A stretch of 64,000 nucleotides of DNA. Source: Candidatus Opimibacter skivensis. GTDB lineage: Bacteria > Bacteroidota > Bacteroidia > Chitinophagales > Saprospiraceae. Where the stretch lies: assembly GCA_016722045.1 (NCBI GenBank), contig JADKGY010000032.1, positions 230,001 through 294,000 on the forward strand, written 5' to 3'. Positions 17,901-27,071 of the stretch are shown here, in pieces (position 1 is the first letter of the stretch; every line of letters begins with the position of its first letter). Position numbers and translations under genes: made by a program. The notes under the pieces were generated by a model, which was given only the letters and a program-made list of their open reading frames with translations, was not told where the DNA came from and did no database searches.

Positions 17901-18619
17901 GGAAGATATTAAAACGTATTGTGCATTACTGGCCATGGCCTTTGACGGTGAATGAAAAGTATGACAGGCAAACAGAAGCTGTATTAAAAAAAGTCTGTAA
18001 ACCTGATGTTTCCTGCATAGATGTAGGATGCTACAATGGAGAGATTCTTTCATTAATGAAAAAGTATGCTCCTCGCGCACACCATATTGCATTCGAACCG
18101 ATTCCACATCAGTTTCAACATCTCAAACAAAAATTCGGGGACACAGCGACCATTTATCCTTTTGCGCTTGGAGATGAGAATACTGAAACCACCTTTAATC
18201 ATGTGGTAAGTAATCCTACTTACTCAGGCTTGAAAAAGAGAACTTATAAAGGAGAGGAGAGTATTCTTGAAATAAAAGTTCAGGTAAGACAGCTCGACAC
18301 TGTGCTATCAGATGATATTCCGATCAGGGTCATTAAAATTGATGTCGAAGGTGGAGAATATGATGTACTGCGCGGAGGAATGAAAACTTTAAAAAAATGG
18401 AGGCCCTATCTCATCTTCGAGCATGGCATTGGTGGTGCGGATAAATATGGAGTAAGTCCAGGCGATGTATATCGTTTTTTGGTCAAAGAGCTGGGTTATA
18501 CGATTTGCCTGATGGAAGATTTTTTAGCAGGAGAAAAAGTAAAAGGATTTACGCTCGCTGAATTTGAAGATCAGTTTTGGAAAGGGAAGAATTGTTATTT
18601 TCTCGCTTTAGCCGGTTAA
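17897..18619 (+). CDS. FkbM-family SAM-dependent methyltransferase
   Basis: A 240-residue methyltransferase. SAM motif I is 'CIDVGCYNGEILSLM' (about 36-50), the acidic ribose-binding residue is in 'HHIAFEPIP', and the FkbM-type motif 'IKIDVEGGEYDVLRGG' follows (about 149-164). FkbM enzymes O-methylate sugars or polyketides. The ATGA overlap with the upstream GT-C-like gene suggests it methylates a cell-surface glycan. Downstream, 18620-18840 separates it from the convergent RNase R gene; I see no strong terminator there. Confidence 0.88.
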   Translation: MRKILKRIVHYWPWPLTVNEKYDRQTEAVLKKVCKPDVSCIDVGCYNGEILSLMKKYAPRAHHIAFEPIPHQFQHLKQKFGDTATIYPFALGDENTETTFNHVVSNPTYSGLKKRTYKGEESILEIKVQVRQLDTVLSDDIPIRVIKIDVEGGEYDVLRGGMKTLKKWRPYLIFEHGIGGADKYGVSPGDVYRFLVKELGYTICLMEDFLAGEKVKGFTLAEFEDQFWKGKNCYFLALAG

Positions 18620-18840
18620 ATTTAATCCAAGTTTACATTGAAATAAATTTCCCTCCCTTTAGCATTAACGTATCAACACAATAAATGAAAATATTAGTCG
18701 CAAGGGAGCCTGTGAAGTTTTAGACTTACCGGGCATAGTTATTAGTCCCTAATTGGCCATTTGATTTTTTCGTTACGAGTGTTTGTCCCGAAGGAGCTAT
18801 TCTTAATAAACGCAATTAGGTAAAAGTATTTCTTAAGATT

Positions 18841-21114
18841 TTATTTCTTCTTTTCCTTCAGTTTAGGAGGTTTAGGATTCATTGGTTTTGGATTTTCGGA
18901 TTTTGGCTTACCTTCCATTCCATCCACCATTTCCAAATCCATTTGCCTGGAATTCATATCGATCTTTCTTATTCTAGCCATGATCTTCTGACCGATAGTA
19001 TAGGTTTCACCACTTCTGTTTCCTGCCGTATATGGAGCAGACATATAAAACCCACCTTGCATGTTCCTGAAAGGGATAAGTCCTTCTGCCCGTGACTCTT
19101 CAAGCTCCACGAATATGCCACCTTCAATCACACCGGAAATAACGCCTGCAAATTCCTGCCCCACTTTATCCTTTAGATACTCCATCTGTTTGTATTTAAT
19201 GGACTCCCGCTCAGCAGTCATCGCAGCTCTTTCCCGGTCAGATATGTGTTTACATTTTGCCTCGAGATTGTTTTTATCCTCCCGGTATACGCCATTGAGA
19301 TTGGCATGCAATATCCGGTGAACCAATACATCTGAATATCTTCTGATCGGCGACGTAAAGTGTGTGTAGTAATCAAATGCAAGACCGTAGTGCCCAATAT
19401 TATTAGTCGTATAAATAGCCTTGGACATGGTACGAATCGCGAGAGGCTCAAGTAGTCTTAGTCGTTCATCTTCCTTTGATGCTTCAGCAAGACGATTAAA
19501 AGATTTCGATATCTGTTTCGGCGTATCAATCTGAATAATGAATCCCAGCTCGCGCGCAAATTTTTGAAAATCCAATAGTCTGTCCTGATCAGGCACATCA
19601 TGCACCCGGTATGGAAAAGGTATCTCCTGTGATTTACTTTTCTGAGCCATCAGCGTAGCCACTTCGCGATTGGCCAACAGCATAAAATCCTCAATAAGCA
19701 AATGAGCGTCTTTACGTTCCTTCACAAAGATCTCAAGTGTCTGTCCCATCTCATCCACTTTAAATTGTAATTCATCCGTCTCAAATGTGATAGCACCATC
19801 TTTGAATCTTTTCTTCCGAATCGATTTCGATATTTTATTCAGCTTCTTTAATTCATCTGCAAATGGTCCTTCACCTGTTTCCAACCCTACCTGCGCATCT
19901 TCATATGAAAAACGATGATCGGAATATATAACTGTTCGTCCAAACCATCTGTCTACAACATGATGATCATGATCAATTTCAAATACGGCTGAATAACACA
20001 GACTCTCCTCTAGTGGACGCAGCGAACAAAGTTCATTGGATAATTTTTCAGGAAGCATGGGACATACACGATCCACCAGATATACTGAAGTAGAACGGAA
20101 ATAAGCTTCTTTATCCAAAGCAGTCCCGGGCAATACATAATGCGAAACGTCCGCGATATGCACGCCTACTTCTGTATTTCCATTTTCCAATGTCTGAATG
20201 GAAAGTGCATCATCAAAATCTTTCGCTGTGATCGGATCGATCGTAAATGTGGTGATCTTTCTGAAGTCACGACGCTTAGCTATTTCTTCTTCAGAAATAT
20301 GGTCAGGTAATTTGCGGCTTTCTTCGATGACTTCATCAGGGAATGCAAGATTGAATCCATTGTTGATCAGGATAGATTGCATTTCAAGTTCATGACTACC
20401 TGACGCACCCATGACGTGTACCACTTCACCAGAAGGTGAATTGCCATTCCATTCTGTAATCTTTACGACTACTTTATCACCATCAACGGCTTCTGCTATT
20501 TTATCCATCGGAACGATGACATCAAACTGGATGTTCGTTCTGTCCGGAACAACGACGGCAAACTTTTTATAAAACTTTAATGTACCGATGACTTGCTCAA
20601 TCGCTCTTTTCAAAATACTTACGACGAGGCCTTCAGGTTTTCGGCCACGTCGCTGGGAGATGAGCTCGAATTGAACCTGGTCTTTATGCATCGCGCCTCC
20701 GGTATTCCTGGAGGATACATAGACATCTTCTTCAAGGTCTTCTGTGATGATATAAGCAGAACCTGATCTTGTCATATCCACCCGGCCAGTGTATACCGGT
20801 TTACCTGATGCTTTTGCAGGTTTTTGAATAGTTGATGTTGGTTTCGCTTTAGCCAATAAGCTTATATACACACCTTCTGCATCAACAGAGAGCTTTCCTT
20901 GTTTCACAAGGCCATCGAGCACTCTGGCTAAATCTGATTTGCCATTAGCGATTTTAAGTTTCTTAATCAGTTGACGGGGAGTCCATGCAGGATTTCTGCT
21001 TTGTTGGATGGTATCAACTACCAGGGCTCTTAATTTCTCATAGGGCAGCTTCTGTCCTTTAATTTTTGTCAACGGGGGTATTGACGTCGTCTTATTCTTC
21101 TTTGTCTTCTTCAT
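18841..21114 (-). CDS. rnr: Ribonuclease R
   Basis: A 757-residue 3'-5' exoribonuclease that degrades structured RNA. The order is an N-terminal winged-helix region ('TIQQSRNPAWTPRQLIKKLK'), cold-shock-like OB domains, the RNB catalytic domain, and a C-terminal S1 domain ('VGQEFAGVISGVIEGGIFVE'). The RNB domain carries acidic metal ligands in 'ITAKDFDDALSI', plus 'HIADVSHYV' and 'HFTSPIRRYSDVLVHR'. The tail is Lys/Pro rich. Its start overlaps the upstream gene by 23 bp, so the two are co-transcribed. Full family length. Confidence 0.96.
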   Translation of the reverse strand: MKKTKKNKTTSIPPLTKIKGQKLPYEKLRALVVDTIQQSRNPAWTPRQLIKKLKIANGKSDLARVLDGLVKQGKLSVDAEGVYISLLAKAKPTSTIQKPAKASGKPVYTGRVDMTRSGSAYIITEDLEEDVYVSSRNTGGAMHKDQVQFELISQRRGRKPEGLVVSILKRAIEQVIGTLKFYKKFAVVVPDRTNIQFDVIVPMDKIAEAVDGDKVVVKITEWNGNSPSGEVVHVMGASGSHELEMQSILINNGFNLAFPDEVIEESRKLPDHISEEEIAKRRDFRKITTFTIDPITAKDFDDALSIQTLENGNTEVGVHIADVSHYVLPGTALDKEAYFRSTSVYLVDRVCPMLPEKLSNELCSLRPLEESLCYSAVFEIDHDHHVVDRWFGRTVIYSDHRFSYEDAQVGLETGEGPFADELKKLNKISKSIRKKRFKDGAITFETDELQFKVDEMGQTLEIFVKERKDAHLLIEDFMLLANREVATLMAQKSKSQEIPFPYRVHDVPDQDRLLDFQKFARELGFIIQIDTPKQISKSFNRLAEASKEDERLRLLEPLAIRTMSKAIYTTNNIGHYGLAFDYYTHFTSPIRRYSDVLVHRILHANLNGVYREDKNNLEAKCKHISDRERAAMTAERESIKYKQMEYLKDKVGQEFAGVISGVIEGGIFVELEESRAEGLIPFRNMQGGFYMSAPYTAGNRSGETYTIGQKIMARIRKIDMNSRQMDLEMVDGMEGKPKSENPKPMNPKPPKLKEKKK

Positions 21115-21595
21115 TCATTTCATAACTAATATATCCATCCGGCAGGATTGCCATCTGGTAGGTGCTGGTATTGTCAAAGTCCAGCGAATTTTCTTCTTCA
21201 GGGGTGAGACCTTCAGCAATGGTGATACTCAAATCCTTATTGATGATGGCTACGGAGTGAAGGATGCCTTCATCGTCTGATCGAAGTCCGGCTACAATAG
21301 CATGGCTGATCAGGTGTCCATCTAAACCATAAGTGGCAAGGATAAATTCATACTTCAACAGTCCGGCCTTCCAATAAATCAATGCATGAAAATCTTTGGT
21401 ACCTTCTATTCTGCCATAAGGAATATACTCTGTGTATTCGTCTACCTCATCACCTTCAAAAGGCAATATATAGGCATCAATCATCACTCCCGGCAGCGGC
21501 AGGGAAGAGGAAGGTATCTGACCTATATCCGGCAAAAGGCTAAATGGCAGATCCAACAAAGGGAAAAATTCAATAAATTCGGCAAAATCTGCCAT
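21092..21595 (-). CDS. Unknown acidic protein translated just upstream of RNase R
   Basis: A 167-residue soluble, acidic protein ('MADFAEFIEFFPLLDLPFSL' at the N-terminus, ending 'YEMNEEDKEE'). There is no signal peptide, no membrane helix, and no motif I recognise. An in-frame GTG at 21610 would add five residues, but the ATG at 21595 is preferred because a good promoter -7 box ends only 5 bp before the GTG. It overlaps rnr by 23 bp, suggesting a role with RNA turnover or simply an operon partner. I cannot assign a function. Confidence 0.75.
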   Translation of the reverse strand: MADFAEFIEFFPLLDLPFSLLPDIGQIPSSSLPLPGVMIDAYILPFEGDEVDEYTEYIPYGRIEGTKDFHALIYWKAGLLKYEFILATYGLDGHLISHAIVAGLRSDDEGILHSVAIINKDLSITIAEGLTPEEENSLDFDNTSTYQMAILPDGYISYEMNEEDKEE

Positions 21596-21614
21596 AGGAA
21601 TCTTATTCACGTGG

Positions 21615-21622
21615 CAAATTTA
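21615..21622 (-). promoter_or_regulatory. Candidate -7 element for the unknown gene and rnr
   Basis: TAAATTTG on the minus strand matches TAnnTTTG, 20 bp before the preferred ATG. Transcription would then start around 21608, which argues against translation from the GTG at 21610. No clear TTG box at -33. Confidence 0.45.
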
Positions 21623-21694
21623 TGGGAATAAACCCAACCTAACGGTAATAGGTCAGCGTCTTGCTTATTTGAATAAAGTATAACCACCTCCTTC

Positions 21695-22993
21695 ATGATT
21701 GATTCCAATGGAATAAAAATCGCTGTCATCCTGATGTGGGGGCTTACCTTTCTATCCGCATGCCATCTCGAAGATCCAGGGATGTCGGGTTCTGATCCGG
21801 CTTTGACCCTACGCGCAGATCAGAATCTTTCGTTGATCAATTTGAGTTGGGACCCTGTGAACGTGACCGGATTTAAGGAATATATTATTCTTCAATCTAC
21901 GACTGACATTCCAAATGGACCCACGCCTGTCGTCAACGCTGAGACTACCGTTCTGAAACGCATTGACAATCGTGATATACATTCTTTATCCGTCTCAAAC
22001 TCTCTTTTTGCTGAGCACTTATGTTACAAGTTATACACCTCAGTAAATGATCGTTTTCTTTATTCATCCACGGTTTGTCTTGATCAGGATTTCACATTAT
22101 TCAATGGATTCAATGACCGTGCAGGTCATGAGGAAGGGCTTGACAAATTAGTCATGTTTGACAGGGTTAATACACGCTTATCTGTACTTGATTATAAAAA
22201 TGAGGTTATCAATTCTTCTGTGCTCGACAATAATTTTTCTTTCCCGATGATCGATGTGTCTACGTTTGAAGGGACTACCAATGTATTTGCATACGATTTA
22301 TCTCCTGCAAGGATGAGGAAATATAAATTTCCTGAGCTATCTCCATTGACCTACAAAGATTTCGGGACCTTGCTCTACGCTATCAAGCCATACAAGCAAT
22401 TTGTCTTTACATCTGCAGATGATTTTAGTAAAACATTTCAGGTGCTGAACAGGAGTAACTTTAATACGGTTGACTCCCGGTCTGGGATGACAGGCAATCG
22501 AAACATTGCCCTATTCGAAGGAGATCCGCTGATCGTCATCGAAATCGGAGAAAATTCGATGATGAGATACACTATCAATACATCGGGTAATATCATACAA
22601 GAAGATCTATTAAATACAGGTGTAAGTCAGATAAGTACTGAAAATACAACTGCCAACAGTGATGAATATTTTATCTGTGGCCGCGCAGGTTCTATTGTCA
22701 ACCGAAATGGTGAAATCATTGAATCGATTGTCAAAGGGGTTAATTCCGTCAGCATGATCAATCGATTTTCACCTGATAAGTCGAAAGTGGTTTCTATAGT
22801 CAATTCAAATGTCAAAACTTCACTGGAAATAAATGATATTTCCGCATTGCCTGTCATTACGAATATTCAATCATTTGATCTCCCCCAGGCCACGTATGCA
22901 GATGTGATCGTGGAGGATCATATTATCTACGTCATGGGGGTGACATTTGCGTCCGGTCAATCTCAGACATTCATACTCAAGTATCCTATCTGA
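21695..22993 (+). CDS. Predicted lipoprotein with Fn3-like domain and beta-propeller-like repeats
   Basis: A 432-residue exported protein with the lipobox-like 'LTFLSAC' (Cys about residue 23). An Fn3-like domain ('NLSLINLSWDPVNVTGFKEY') is followed by repetitive beta-rich sequence that may form a propeller ('LDKLVMFDRVNTRLSVLDYK'). No catalytic residues are seen. It is followed after 2 bp by a beta-barrel gene and then a di-haem peroxidase, making a three-gene plus-strand cassette. Function unknown; a surface-exposed partner of the barrel is plausible. Confidence 0.7.
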   Translation: MIDSNGIKIAVILMWGLTFLSACHLEDPGMSGSDPALTLRADQNLSLINLSWDPVNVTGFKEYIILQSTTDIPNGPTPVVNAETTVLKRIDNRDIHSLSVSNSLFAEHLCYKLYTSVNDRFLYSSTVCLDQDFTLFNGFNDRAGHEEGLDKLVMFDRVNTRLSVLDYKNEVINSSVLDNNFSFPMIDVSTFEGTTNVFAYDLSPARMRKYKFPELSPLTYKDFGTLLYAIKPYKQFVFTSADDFSKTFQVLNRSNFNTVDSRSGMTGNRNIALFEGDPLIVIEIGENSMMRYTINTSGNIIQEDLLNTGVSQISTENTTANSDEYFICGRAGSIVNRNGEIIESIVKGVNSVSMINRFSPDKSKVVSIVNSNVKTSLEINDISALPVITNIQSFDLPQATYADVIVEDHIIYVMGVTFASGQSQTFILKYPI

Positions 22994-22995
22994 TC

Positions 22996-23649
22996 ATGAT
23001 AAGAAAGATTATTTCCACAGGTATCTTTTTCATACTGATAGGTAGTATGTTGAAAGCTCAGACTGATGAGACTAAGTTTTATCACTGGAGTTTTGGCATC
23101 AGTGCAGGAGATATACTCCATAGCCTCTTTAATACTGAAAACGCCAACAGGTCCTATGCGGCTTTTGTACTTGAGTATGCAGGTCCTCATTATGCGATAC
23201 AGGCCGGATTCAGACCCGGGTATAATACCAGTAATACAAGCCACGATGGATTTTCTGATCGTGATGTGACTGACAAACTTTCTTTTTCAGGCCATCTCAA
23301 TCTGACAAGGAGCGTTTATGCAGATCCTCGGTGGGATCTCAGGGCGGGTTTAAAATATGACGGAGGCTGGTCAAAAGAGGACATCATCAATGACAGTGGC
23401 TTTGACAGAGTGACGACTCGCAGACTTGAGTGGAATGCCGGTGGTGGCGCTGTAGTGGATATCCGTTATAGAATCCATCAACGTATCAGCCTGGGTACGG
23501 AAGCAAGCCTGATCTATTCCTACAATCAATCAGAACTGCAACAGCACTTTACCAACTTCCCTGATTTCGATACCACGAAAGATAAAATCACCGGCCATAA
23601 GATCAATGTTTTGGAGCCGATGACTATATATATGAGATTTCATTTTTAA
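22996..23649 (+). CDS. Outer-membrane beta-barrel protein
   Basis: A 217-residue protein with an N-terminal signal peptide (IISTGIFFILIGSMLKAQ), alternating hydrophobic strands ('YAIQAGFRPGYN', 'SGHLNLTRSVYADPRWDLRA', 'ISLGTEASLIYSYNQ') and a C-terminal aromatic residue ('MTIYMRFHF'), the usual recognition feature for barrel insertion. It probably has 8-10 strands. It lies in the cassette lipoprotein - barrel - peroxidase with 2- and 21-bp spacers. No specific porin family is recognised. Confidence 0.8.
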   Translation: MIRKIISTGIFFILIGSMLKAQTDETKFYHWSFGISAGDILHSLFNTENANRSYAAFVLEYAGPHYAIQAGFRPGYNTSNTSHDGFSDRDVTDKLSFSGHLNLTRSVYADPRWDLRAGLKYDGGWSKEDIINDSGFDRVTTRRLEWNAGGGAVVDIRYRIHQRISLGTEASLIYSYNQSELQQHFTNFPDFDTTKDKITGHKINVLEPMTIYMRFHF

Positions 23650-23670
23650 CTTTAATAAAAATAACGAGTT

Positions 23671-24801
23671 ATGAAAATTCGCCTTACACTCATGACCCTC
23701 AGTTTACTGGTTGTGGTTTTCTCATGCCAGAAGGATACATTTAAAACCAATATTAAAGCTCCTGAATTGCCTTCCATTGCATATGATTATGCACCGAAAT
23801 GGGGAGGCATGCTAAGCCAGATGGAGGGACAGGATATAGGGATTACAAATGAAGGTGCCACCTTGGGCAGGGTATTATTTTATGATAAAATTTTATCCAT
23901 TGATAATACTGTTTCCTGCGGATCATGTCATCACCAGGCCAATGCATTCTCTGACAATACAAAAGAAAGTTTAGGCATAAATAGTCAGAAAACCACGCGC
24001 AATGCTCCTGCGATAAGTAATCTTTACGATGATAATCTCCTGTTTTGGGATGGACGTTCGACATCGATCAAAGACCTTGTGTTGAGACCTATCCGTAATC
24101 ATAAGGAAATGGGCATGGAAGACATGAATTTCCTGGTGGCTAAAGTCAAAGCTGCGCCTTATTACAGTGATCTTTTTGCAAAAGCATTTGGCAATGCTGA
24201 TGTGACATCGGATCGAATAGCTGAAGCTCTTTCGCAGTATCTCAAGAGTATGGTCGGATGCAATAGTGATATGGACAAGTCTGTAGCAACCGGAGAACCT
24301 TTATCCCCACAAGCACAAATGGGCAGGGATATATTCTTTGGTAAAGGGACTTGTTATAATTGTCATTCCGGTCCGGATTTCAATAGTCGCGGTGGTTTTA
24401 AAATTGATCCTTTTTTCCCACCTAATGGCGGGGGTTTCGGATGGGCGCAAAACATAGCTGATATCGGGCTTGATAAGCAATATTCAGATGTGGGAATGGG
24501 TGTTTTTGATCCTGCCCTGGTCGGTGTGTTCAAGATACCTTCATTGCGAAATGTGGCTATGACTGCTCCTTACATGCATGATGGTCGATTTGCCACACTG
24601 GAAGACGTCGTGAATCACTATAATTCTGGAATCCAGAAATCTCCCAATCTTGACAATGTATTTAAATCCTGGGATACGGGAGAGGCCATAAAACTTGGCC
24701 TGACTGACACAGAACGATCATCACTGGTCGCCTTCCTGCAGACACTGACAGATGAAGACTACATGACTGACCAGCGATTTTCGGATCCATTTATTAATTA
24801 A
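23671..24801 (+). CDS. Di-haem cytochrome-c peroxidase (CCP/MauG family) lipoprotein
   Basis: A 376-residue periplasmic di-haem protein. The lipobox 'VVVFSC' (C19) predicts lipidation. Haem sites are C83-G-S-C86-H87 and C228-Y-N-C231-H232. The typical CCP sequences 'TTRNAPAISNLYDDNLLFWD' (about 108-127), 'FKIPSLRNVAMTAPYMHDGR' and 'LEDVVNHYNSG' are present. It reduces hydrogen peroxide or, in MauG-like members, oxidises another substrate. Grouping with a lipoprotein and an OM barrel suggests an envelope redox or metal-related system. It converges with htpG across a palindromic terminator. Confidence 0.92.
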   Translation: MKIRLTLMTLSLLVVVFSCQKDTFKTNIKAPELPSIAYDYAPKWGGMLSQMEGQDIGITNEGATLGRVLFYDKILSIDNTVSCGSCHHQANAFSDNTKESLGINSQKTTRNAPAISNLYDDNLLFWDGRSTSIKDLVLRPIRNHKEMGMEDMNFLVAKVKAAPYYSDLFAKAFGNADVTSDRIAEALSQYLKSMVGCNSDMDKSVATGEPLSPQAQMGRDIFFGKGTCYNCHSGPDFNSRGGFKIDPFFPPNGGGFGWAQNIADIGLDKQYSDVGMGVFDPALVGVFKIPSLRNVAMTAPYMHDGRFATLEDVVNHYNSGIQKSPNLDNVFKSWDTGEAIKLGLTDTERSSLVAFLQTLTDEDYMTDQRFSDPFIN

Positions 24802-24815
24802 ATAAAACTGCCTTC

Positions 24816-24858
24816 CAAAGGCTGGAAATAACCTCTAAAGCAGGACGTTAAAGTCCTG
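24816..24858. repeat. Small hairpins after the peroxidase gene
   Basis: GCCTTCCAAAGGC-type and CAGGACGTTAAAGTCCTG (24841-24858) hairpins lie in tandem just after the stop. They resemble the short dispersed hairpins elsewhere in the window and may contribute to mRNA 3' ends. Confidence 0.5.
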
Positions 24859-25024
24859 AAATGGAATATTATTTAGTTGATAAATAATATTAAAATATAT
24901 TATATTTGGCCTCCAGTTACCACCTGGCTTTCAATTTGCCGTGGCCGGCATAACATCCAAAAGTCTCACCTTTTTTTATTAAAAGGAGATATATCGGTCC
25001 CCCAAGTTTTGTGTCAGGTGGTAT

Positions 25025-25080
25025 TGTTTTTAAAAGAAATAGGCACACTGCATGCAGTGTGCCTATTTCTTTTAAAAACA
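25025..25080. terminator. Bidirectional intrinsic terminator, perfect 56-bp palindrome
   Basis: The sequence is a perfect palindrome centred at 25052/25053, with G/C-rich core AGGCACACTGCATGCAGTGT and A-rich and T-rich wings on both sides. It sits between the convergent peroxidase and htpG genes, so either transcript forms the stem followed by U residues. There is no loop in the DNA; the RNA would use a TGCA-centred turn. Confidence 0.88.
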
Positions 25081-25093
25081 TATCGTTTGTTCT

Positions 25094-26962
25094 CTATGAA
25101 AGGAATTCAATGCTGTCATTGATAAACGATGACATTTCTTCTCCTTTCAACATCCCCTGATTTAATTTGGCCAGGCGAAGAAGATAGGCTGCAAATTTTT
25201 CCTTTTTTTCCTGACTGCGCATATTGATGAGTTTTTCAGCGATCAATGGATGATTTGAATTGACGATGACCTGGTAATATTGATCCATCATATCCATTCC
25301 ATTCGCGCCCTGCATCATCTGCATTTCCTGCATACGTCGCATAAATTCAGGCCTTGTGATCAGCACCGGATGTCCGTCAGGGGCCATCGGCCGGATGATC
25401 AGTTGATGATCTTGTCCTCCCATCAGCGGAGTGAATAATTCTTTTACTTTTTCCTGTTCTTTCTCACTGAGGACAGATTCTGTTTTCTCATCCTTTTGAA
25501 TAAGATGTCCAGGCGTATCTGCATCAACACGGGCAAAAGACAGTTTATCACCCTTATATTCCATGTGCTGAATAAAATGATTGTCGATCACATGGTTAAG
25601 AAGAAGCACATCATATCCCATCTCCGTTGCGTTGCGTATGTATGAGGTATGAATCTCAGGAGATGGAGTATACAGGGCTACGATTCGATCATTCTTGTCC
25701 GTCTGATTGGCTTTGATTTTTTCTTTATATTCTTCAAAGGTGAAATATTTTCCGTCTGTGTTTTTGAGCAAAACAAAATCAATTGCTTTTTCTGCAAATT
25801 TTTCATCGGTGATCATTCCATATTTCACAAATACACCGATGTCATCCCATTTTTGCTCGTATCCTGCCCTGTCGTCCTTAAATAATTTACCAAGACGCTC
25901 AGCTACTTTTTTAGTCAAATAGCCTGTGATCTTCTTCACATTGGAATCACTTTGTAAATAACTCCGCGATACATTGAGCGGAATATCAGGACTGTCAATA
26001 ACGCCATGCAGCAGTGTCAGAAATTCAGGTACGATCTCTTTTACTTCATCCGTCACATACACCTGGTTACTGTAGAGATGAATTTTATTTTTTTGCTGAT
26101 CAAACTGATTGCTGATTTTAGGAAAATAGAGAATACCTGTCAGGTTGAAAGGATAATCGATATTGAGATGAATCCAAAACATCGGATCAGGCGACATAGG
26201 ATACAATTTCCTATAGAAATCAAGGTAGTCCTGATCGCTTAATTTTCCGGGCTTCTTCTTCCAAAGCGGATTTGTATCATTGATGATATTGGGTACTTCT
26301 GTCTCAATTTTTTTCCTGTCCTCTCCTTCACCTTCCCAACGCACATCCTTTTTCATTCCCATCTGGATAGGAAAGGGAAGAAAGCTGCAATATTTTTTGA
26401 GTAAGTTTTCTATCCTGCTGTGTTCGAGAAATTCCTTGCTGTCGTCACTGATGTGCAGTATGATATCCGTACCACGTTCTTTGCGATCTATTTCTTCGAT
26501 TTCATATTCCGGGTTTCCATCACAAATCCAGTGAACGCCTTTTGGTGTTTTTTTATAGGAGCGCGTAATCACTTCTACCTGATCAGCTACCATAAAGGCT
26601 GAATAAAATCCAAGCCCGAAATGACCGATGATATTATTTTTCCCCTGGTATTTTTTTACAAAATCTTCCGCGCTGCTAAACGCCAGTTGATTGAGATATT
26701 TTTTCACCTCAGATTCTGTCATTCCGATACCTCTGTCACTTATGGTGATCGTGCCTGCAGCTTTGTCAACAGTGACATGAATGGTCAGGTCACCCAGGTC
26801 TCCTTCTATCTCTCCGGCGCCGGCTACGGCCTCCAGTTTGGATGTTGCGTCAATAGCATTGGAGATCAGCTCCCTTAAAAAGATCTCATGGTCTGAATAG
26901 AGAAATTTTTTGATGATCGGGAAGATATTCTCTGTCTGGACGGTTATGTTTCCTTTTGTCAT
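25094..26962 (-). CDS. htpG: Molecular chaperone HtpG (Hsp90)
   Basis: A 622-residue bacterial Hsp90 that folds client proteins in an ATP-dependent cycle. GHKL ATPase motifs are intact: 'FLRELISNAIDATSKLE' (N box), 'ITISDRGIGMTESEV' (G1) and 'IGHFGLGFYSAFMV' (G2). The middle domain carries 'LPFPIQMG' and the client-binding/loop Arg region 'PLNVSRSYLQSD'. The C-terminal dimerisation domain is present. The gene is alone; its promoter region has a sigma-54-like element and a small palindrome, discussed separately. Confidence 0.97.
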   Translation of the reverse strand: MTKGNITVQTENIFPIIKKFLYSDHEIFLRELISNAIDATSKLEAVAGAGEIEGDLGDLTIHVTVDKAAGTITISDRGIGMTESEVKKYLNQLAFSSAEDFVKKYQGKNNIIGHFGLGFYSAFMVADQVEVITRSYKKTPKGVHWICDGNPEYEIEEIDRKERGTDIILHISDDSKEFLEHSRIENLLKKYCSFLPFPIQMGMKKDVRWEGEGEDRKKIETEVPNIINDTNPLWKKKPGKLSDQDYLDFYRKLYPMSPDPMFWIHLNIDYPFNLTGILYFPKISNQFDQQKNKIHLYSNQVYVTDEVKEIVPEFLTLLHGVIDSPDIPLNVSRSYLQSDSNVKKITGYLTKKVAERLGKLFKDDRAGYEQKWDDIGVFVKYGMITDEKFAEKAIDFVLLKNTDGKYFTFEEYKEKIKANQTDKNDRIVALYTPSPEIHTSYIRNATEMGYDVLLLNHVIDNHFIQHMEYKGDKLSFARVDADTPGHLIQKDEKTESVLSEKEQEKVKELFTPLMGGQDHQLIIRPMAPDGHPVLITRPEFMRRMQEMQMMQGANGMDMMDQYYQVIVNSNHPLIAEKLINMRSQEKKEKFAAYLLRLAKLNQGMLKGEEMSSFINDSIEFLS

Positions 26963-27005
26963 AATCGATTGATTTTAAAGGTTGTATTTGCTTCAAACCT
27001 CGTAG

Positions 27006-27020
27006 TCAAAAGGCATGCCA
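27006..27020 (-). promoter_or_regulatory. Sigma-54-like -24/-12 element before htpG
   Basis: On the minus strand TGGCATGCCTTTTGA fits TGGCAnG-N4-TTGC except for the last C. The GG at -24 and the spacing are right. It would start transcription about 30 bp before the htpG ATG. An 11-bp palindrome GTCATATTGAC (27034-27044) just upstream could bind a regulator. Confidence 0.35.
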
Positions 27021-27071
27021 CCCGAAAATATCTGTCATATTGACCGTTTTAATTCCCCCCGAATGAAAGTT

